Made by a program: the position numbers and the translations under genes. Shown here in pieces: positions 60,201 to 64,000 of a stretch of DNA of 64,000 bases. This DNA is from Arthrobacter sp. 35W. Lineage in GTDB: Bacteria; Actinomycetota; Actinomycetes; Actinomycetales; Micrococcaceae. The first letter of the stretch is position 1. Each line of letters begins with the position of its first letter. The notes below the pieces were generated by a model. It was not told where the DNA came from. It made no database searches and saw only the letters and a program-made list of their open reading frames with translations. The stretch is taken from the NCBI RefSeq assembly GCF_000482545.1, contig NZ_KI519454.1:310001-374000 (forward strand), in the 5' to 3' direction.

Positions 60201-63200
60201 CTGGACGTGGCCCTGAACGATTCCGACCCCGACGGCGACACGCTGGCCGTGGCACCGGACGGTTTCAACGGCCCCGGGTCCATGAACCCGCACCTGAGTC
60301 CGGTGGGCCGCGTGATCGTCACCTCGCCGCAGGAGGCCGGCCTGTTCACGATGGGCTACACCGTCAAGGACCGCGTGGGCGCCCCGGCGACGGCCAACAT
60401 CCGCATGACCGTGACGCCCGAGGCGCCGCTGCGGGCCCCGATTGCCCGCGACGACACCGTCACCGCCCAGGATGCCCTGGGCAAGAACACGGTGAGCGTC
60501 CCCGTGCTGAAGAACGATGAGGATCCTGACGGCGTCACGGATGATTTGAAGCTGTCCCTGGACGGCGCTCCCGCGACGGCGCGAATTGGCGAGGGAGGCA
60601 CCGTGCTGGTGGATCTCCTTGAGAGCGCCCAGATGCTCACCTACACCATCACCGATGTGGACGGCCTCGCCTCCACGGCCATCATCCGGGTGCCCGGGCA
60701 GGGGGAGCAGTACCCCGTCCTGGCCAAGAATGATGTCATCAAGGTCCAGGCCGGCCAGAGCGCCACGCTGGATCTGAAGAGCTATGTGAAGGTCCGCGAC
60801 GGCCGCACGCCGCGCGTCACCCAGGTGGACAAGATCAGCCTCATCGGCGCCGGCTCGGAGAACCTGCTGAACTCCTCTGCGGATGTGGTCACCTATGCGG
60901 CCAGGGAGGATTTCTACGGCCCCGGCTCGATCACCTTTGAGGTCACCGACGGCACCGGACCGGACGACCCCGAGGGCCTGAAATCCACGCTGACGGTCAT
61001 GACGGAGGTTGCCCCGGCACCGGCAAAGAACCTGCCGCCCCTCTTCCAGGGCAGCTCCCTCGACGTCCCGCAAGGCGACGATGCATCAGTGGATCTGGGG
61101 CCGCTGGCCACCGACCCCGAGGGCGACAAACTGACATTTTCCTTCGACGGCGACAAGCCCGCCGGATTCTCCATCTCCCTGGACGGAACGGTGCTGAAGG
61201 TCCGCGGCGGCAGCGAACAGGCGGCCGGAACGACGTCGACCATTGGCCTGAAGGTCAACGACGGCCACAACCCGGACGCCAAGGCCGGCATCCAGCTCCG
61301 CCTGACCTCCTCCACCCGGCCGCTGGCCGTGGCCAACGACGACACCATTGCCGACGCCCATGCCGGGCGCGAGGAAAACGTGGCCGTCACGGCCAACGAT
61401 GTGAACCCGTTCCCCGAGACCCCGCTGAAGGTGGTGGACGCCGTGCTGGAGACCGGCGCGCCCGGGACCATCGTGGTCATCGCCGGGGACCGCGTCAACG
61501 TCACGGCGCCGGAGAGCTTCACCGGCAACGTGGTGGTGCGCTACGCCGTCGAGGACCAGACGGGCGACAAGGCCCGCCAGGTCAACGGCCGCATCCGGCT
61601 GAACGTCAAGGGCAAGCCCGCCGTCCCCACCGCCCCGCGCATTGTCGAGGCCAAGGACAAATCCGTGATGCTGCAGTGGGCCACGCCTGCCGACAACGGC
61701 TCGCCCCTGACCGGATACACGGTGCTGACAAGTGCCGGCGTCGAGCAGGCCTGCCCGGGCAACACCTGCCTGGTCGCCGGGTTGAAGAACGACACGCCGT
61801 ACACCTTCACCGTCAAGGCGAACAACGACGTCGGCAGCTCCGCCTATTCGCCGGCCTCGGCCAGCGCGACGCCGGACAAGTCGCCGGATGCCCCGGCCGC
61901 ACCCACCATCGTGCGCGGGGACACCGAGCTGGACGTCAGCTGGGTGGCGCCCGTGGGTGAGTTCTCCGCGGTGAAGAGCTACAACCTGGAAATCTCCCCG
62001 GCACCGGCCGGCCAGAACGGCCAAAAGACCGGTCTGACGGGCACCAAGTACACCTGGACGGGGCTGAAGAACGGCACGGCCTACACCTTCCGCGTGCAGG
62101 CTGTGAACAATGCGCCCAATCCGTCCGCGTGGAGCTCCTATGCCCCCGTGCCGGTGAAGCCCGTGGGCAAGCCGGCCACCCCGGCGGCACCCACCGTCGC
62201 CAAGGTGGGCACCACCGGTGACCAGAACCAGGTCCGCGTGGATTGGGCACAACCAAGCCTCAACGGTGGAACGCTGAAGAGCTACACCCTGACCACCTAC
62301 CTGAACGGAACCGTCAGCGGCGCACCCCAGACGCTGACGGGCACCAGCACCAATGTGGCGCTGGACAACGCCAGCGGCGCGTACACCTTCACCGTGGCGG
62401 TGGCCAACGAGGTGACCACCTCGGATACGAGCGCCCACTCGGCACCCATGCGCTCGGTCAGCAAGCCGGGCAGGGTCGCAAGTGCCACCATCGCAGGTGC
62501 CACGAGCGGGGCAGGTGGAACCGTGACTGTCAGTTTCCAGCCGCTTTCCGAATATGAGCGGCACGGCTCCGCAGCTGGGGAAATCAGCTACTACGCCAAC
62601 CTGTCCACCGGAGCAACGGGCGTACGGGTGCAGCCGGGCGGCACCGCGATCAACTCGCCCAACGGCACGGCCGTCAGTGTTGCTGTCTACGCCCAGTCCA
62701 GTGCCTTCGCCGGCGCCGGAGATGCCGTGGCGGCCAGCCCGGCCTCGGTGACGCCCTACGGCTCCCCGGGCTCGGCCTCGGTCACCGCCAAGTCCAGCGG
62801 CCAGGGTGACAAGACCGCCTACTACAGCTGGTCGGCACCCGGTGGGGCGACCGACTCGGCCTATGTGGAGATCAACGAGGGCGGCGGCTGGGTCAGGTCC
62901 AACGCAAACAGCGGACAGGGCTCCATTGCCACCGGCGGCTACAGCACGACACGGACCGTGCAGATCCGCTCGATCAACTCGGTGGGGACCGCGGGACCGG
63001 TTGATTCCGCCAACATCACCAGCGGTTCGGCGCCGCCGCCTCCCGCCGACACTGTCAGGGTCAAGGCCGGAGACTGGCACTCCTGCACCACCAACGGCAG
63101 CGACGGCAACTTCTCAAGCAATCCGGCAACCTGCGACGGCGTCGTTTCGCCCGGTGGAAACGTCAACTTGGGTGGACACTGGCTGGACTACGCGGACGGC

Positions 63201-63338
63201 TGGGTTGAAATCAACAGTTGCGGCAATCCCTACGGTGGCGGTTCCAGAAACTGGTACCACATGACCACCGGGCCGCAGGCTGGCCGCTGGGTTCGCGCAG
63301 ACACCGTGGACAAGAACGGTGGCCAAGTGGGCTGCTGA
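57204..63338 (+). CDS. Giant Ig-like/FN3 cell-surface protein
   Basis: 2044 residues. A basic start and one membrane helix (LGTVAAVVVAGALIYPGF, residues about 22-39) anchor it with the bulk outside. Residues 40-380 look like a beta-propeller-type domain. From about 400 to 1470 there are eleven modules of cadherin/Ig-like type marked by phrases such as PPVANDD and VLANDIDPNG, many with DPDGD calcium-site-like acids. Five FN3-like domains follow (1475-1945), then a 95-residue domain with four cysteines. The family is usually encoded ahead of MoxR, DUF58, transglutaminase and PP2C genes; none of those is here. Weak AGAGG before the ATG. Role in envelope or adhesion is inference. Confidence 0.85.
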   Translation: MALAGLYSTSRRRRRLATAGSLGTVAAVVVAGALIYPGFTTADVELNDGSVWVTNKNANMVGHLNAQSKVLDGGFAATTTGFDVLQHSGTVFMDNDSGTLLNQISVPDMSLGDDSALQGSKTFSLGSTLMVLADKAKGSVWALPSAEVPSFNDQTTKPILESLGNANAVVALEVDAGVSTVVALDARKGELTTAEVAGDGSLIKSSTSTVEGLPDKADLQLTVVGDKPVILDAAGGTVYLPGNKRVQLGDGDGAKLQQRSTASDFVAIETRKGLVNQPLDGSAAAVAELGAQGTPVAPVQQDGCIHAAWGGVNQYLRYCVGGENTPVKVPQSSGQSQFVFRQNRDVVVLNDVNGGNVWLVNQNLFLVNNWDDIKTDTTKADESKEESADPNVVNTLPDRTQPNRAPTAEADEFGVRPGKTTILPVLYNDSDPDGDVLAVRPVDTQPAAGAVASIYGGTGLQITVPANAAVGDDSFTYTADDGRGGTAAGRVALHIVPPSTNRPPLSRRESTLIVAQGQSVSQNVLADMIDPDGDDVFLTGAVSDDGSADLKFTPDGNLTYADNGQSNGPKTATISVSDAVNTMQKKIAVNVRAAGGVPPVANADFVRVTAGQPTVIAPLKNDQDPSGGQLRLASVEQSASGTVSEISDNGTVTYTSSTLGTVYLQYQVTNGPLSSTGLIRVEVVAAGSQEPPTAVKDTALLPAGGSVLVDVLGNDTDPGGGVLVVKSVEVPADAPISATLLDHNVLKLTDTRGLQSNVTVKYTISNGHGTAVGDVEVIHIPAASTLLPPVARPDTAKVRAGDVVTIPVLANDIDPNGSQLTSPEVIQAPDAAAGKIWVHQDSLRFLAGPTAGTVDAIYKVTNQSNQSDSATVRITVIAPDPEHNLPPAPKDLTGRVVAGSKTRIQVPLDEIDPDGDSVELVGLDKAPQLGTAVPGNGFIEYTAAGNAAGTDSFTYRVRDRFGASATATVRVGVAPVETLNHPPVANDDFITIRPGRNVALDVALNDSDPDGDTLAVAPDGFNGPGSMNPHLSPVGRVIVTSPQEAGLFTMGYTVKDRVGAPATANIRMTVTPEAPLRAPIARDDTVTAQDALGKNTVSVPVLKNDEDPDGVTDDLKLSLDGAPATARIGEGGTVLVDLLESAQMLTYTITDVDGLASTAIIRVPGQGEQYPVLAKNDVIKVQAGQSATLDLKSYVKVRDGRTPRVTQVDKISLIGAGSENLLNSSADVVTYAAREDFYGPGSITFEVTDGTGPDDPEGLKSTLTVMTEVAPAPAKNLPPLFQGSSLDVPQGDDASVDLGPLATDPEGDKLTFSFDGDKPAGFSISLDGTVLKVRGGSEQAAGTTSTIGLKVNDGHNPDAKAGIQLRLTSSTRPLAVANDDTIADAHAGREENVAVTANDVNPFPETPLKVVDAVLETGAPGTIVVIAGDRVNVTAPESFTGNVVVRYAVEDQTGDKARQVNGRIRLNVKGKPAVPTAPRIVEAKDKSVMLQWATPADNGSPLTGYTVLTSAGVEQACPGNTCLVAGLKNDTPYTFTVKANNDVGSSAYSPASASATPDKSPDAPAAPTIVRGDTELDVSWVAPVGEFSAVKSYNLEISPAPAGQNGQKTGLTGTKYTWTGLKNGTAYTFRVQAVNNAPNPSAWSSYAPVPVKPVGKPATPAAPTVAKVGTTGDQNQVRVDWAQPSLNGGTLKSYTLTTYLNGTVSGAPQTLTGTSTNVALDNASGAYTFTVAVANEVTTSDTSAHSAPMRSVSKPGRVASATIAGATSGAGGTVTVSFQPLSEYERHGSAAGEISYYANLSTGATGVRVQPGGTAINSPNGTAVSVAVYAQSSAFAGAGDAVAASPASVTPYGSPGSASVTAKSSGQGDKTAYYSWSAPGGATDSAYVEINEGGGWVRSNANSGQGSIATGGYSTTRTVQIRSINSVGTAGPVDSANITSGSAPPPPADTVRVKAGDWHSCTTNGSDGNFSSNPATCDGVVSPGGNVNLGGHWLDYADGWVEINSCGNPYGGGSRNWYHMTTGPQAGRWVRADTVDKNGGQVGC

Positions 63339-63380
63339 CCCGCGGCCTCGCTCCCCACCCGCTCCCGGTGTGTCCATCCG

Positions 63381-63706
63381 CGACGCACTTTCCCTCCGGC
63401 GACGCGTCTACTACTGCGTCGTGGGCGGGGAGCTGCGTCGCGGGCCGGGGACGCGTGCGTCGCACCGGGTTTCGGCAGGCTCAACCGGCGGTGCCCGTGC
63501 CGACACCGTCCACCACGTGTCCGGCCCCAACCTGGGCTGCTGACCCGCGGCCTCGGTGGTCCAGCGGAGCGGGACTTCGGACACCACAGTGCGCATTGGC
63601 GACGCACGTTCCCTCCGGCGACGCGTCTACTACTGCGTCGTGGGCGGGGAGCTGCGTCGCGGGCCGGGGACGCGTGCGTCGCACCGGGTTTCGGCAGGCT
63701 CAACCA
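63381..63706. repeat. Two 107-bp direct repeats with hairpin element, in a 420-base gap
   Basis: Copies at 63381-63487 and 63600-63706 are identical except for a few bases. Each starts with the dispersed hairpin (GACGCACTTTCCCTCCGGCG and onward to GAGCTGCGTCGC) and ends in GGGTTTCGGCAGGCTCAACC. The 112 bases between them are unique and hold no gene. The rest of the gap to 63758 holds only the ribosome binding site of the next gene. Confidence 0.9.
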
Positions 63707-63758
63707 GAGGTGGGAGGGCGTATTCTGGTGTCCACCGACGGCGGCACCGGAGGCAGAG

Positions 63759-64000
63759 ATGGACAGCAACTTTGAGTCGTATGACTTTCTTGCTTCGTTC
63801 GAGCGGATCGACGCCATTCTGGCCGCGTCCAATGCCAACTTCCAGGAGACGGCCTCCCTGCCCGCCCGGGACACCCTGACCTTCGACAACGGGTTCCACG
63901 CCCTGTGCACGGTGCTCTTCATCGACATCCGGAATTCCTCGGCCCTGCCGGACATCTACGAAACCCCCGCGCTCGCCAAGCTCTACCGGGCGTACATCTC
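63759..64000 (+). CDS. Class III nucleotidyl cyclase, N-terminal part, Pycsar PycC-like (cut by window end)
   Basis: 80 codons are visible. After a helical N-terminus (ESYDFLASFERIDAIL) comes DTLTFDNGFHALCTVLFIDIRNSSALPD and ALAKLYRAYI. The aspartate of LFIDIR (residue 56) is the first metal ligand of class III cyclases. The combination of a LTFxNGF strand, FxDIRxSSxL and aKxYRAYI resembles one branch of the cyclases (PycC) of Pycsar anti-phage systems as I recall them; ordinary signalling cyclases of this phylum, such as the one at 55944, look different. GGAGG lies 5-9 bases upstream of the ATG. The effector that would confirm Pycsar should be in the next gene, outside the window. Confidence 0.75.
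   Translation, partial: MDSNFESYDFLASFERIDAILAASNANFQETASLPARDTLTFDNGFHALCTVLFIDIRNSSALPDIYETPALAKLYRAYI

Noticed and set aside
57267-61073. Open frame of 1268 codons on the minus strand across the giant Ig/FN3 gene
   Set aside because: Composition (Gly, His, Arg, Val rich) is that of a shadow frame and the plus-strand protein shows clear repeating domains.
63230-63955. Minus-strand frame of 241 codons over the twin repeats and the edge cyclase
   Set aside because: It runs antisense through repeats and through the conserved cyclase start; no family resemblance.
1-64000. tRNA, rRNA, prophage or insertion sequence genes
   Set aside because: I looked for conserved tRNA/rRNA segments, integrases and transposases and saw none; a dedicated RNA search could still find small RNAs.

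Overview
The window reads as chromosome of a high-GC actinobacterium of the Micrococcaceae, most likely Arthrobacter in the broad sense. Supporting this are the strong GC bias at third codon positions, the order purine nucleoside phosphorylase / phosphoglucomutase / LpdA, the acyl-CoA carboxylase set (AccA3, AccD5, AccE) close to birA and maf, an LGFP-repeat L,D-transpeptidase, a giant Ig-like/FN3 protein, and apparently leaderless starts. Genus and species are inference. No rRNA, tRNA, CRISPR array, prophage or transposase was recognised.

Layout. 1-3349: the 3' part of mfd, a small membrane protein and deoC. 3379-8967: nitrite assimilation, with a HemD/winged-helix fusion, the SUMT cobA and nirB on the minus strand facing nirD across a four-box GlnR-like site. 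9081-11220: repeat-rich accessory stretch around an orphan AbiEi/DUF559-like gene. 11221-15458: phosphoglucomutase, purine nucleoside phosphorylase and the LpdA quinone reductase. 15496-16262: tandem repeats of about 225 bp. 16294-22716: biotin synthesis, with a divergent TetR (BioQ-like) and a tightly overlapping operon bioB-bioA-bioF-P450-bioD. 22713-25922: a secreted aerolysin-fold candidate and a LuxR-type two-component system. 26147-26884: a nucleotidyltransferase. 27017-32149: assimilatory nitrate uptake and reduction (narK, nasA, electron-transfer subunit). 32431-36556: MHS transporter, accA3 and maf. 36701-42289: aldehyde dehydrogenase with DUF779, a PASTA kinase and a GAF regulator. 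42334-48100: envelope block (L,D-transpeptidase, lipoprotein, MMPL exporter, TetR). 48315-52271: symporter, 2H-like protein and DUF885 peptidase. 52423-57023: accE, accD5, then birA, a PH-like membrane protein and a class III cyclase. 57204-63338: a 2044-residue Ig/FN3 protein. 63759-end: the start of another class III cyclase that resembles Pycsar cyclases.

The genes form a few working groups. NarK, NasA and its reductase subunit convert nitrate to nitrite, NirBD takes it to ammonium, and CobA/HemD-like proteins belong to the siroheme supply NirB needs. BioABFD make biotin, BirA attaches it to the BCCP domain of AccA3, and AccA3 works with AccD5/AccE in acyl-CoA carboxylation, so biotin synthesis and use lie within 40 kb. 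A TetR palindrome found at the TetR/MMPL promoter also lies in front of the lipoprotein/L,D-transpeptidase operon, which suggests one small envelope regulon.

The most notable observations are a P450 without the usual ExxR motif embedded in the biotin operon, a leaderless bioB whose operator covers its own start, a dispersed hairpin repeat that supplies the C-terminus of BioD, the aerolysin-like secreted protein, the shared TetR operator, and the Pycsar-like cyclase cut by the right edge.
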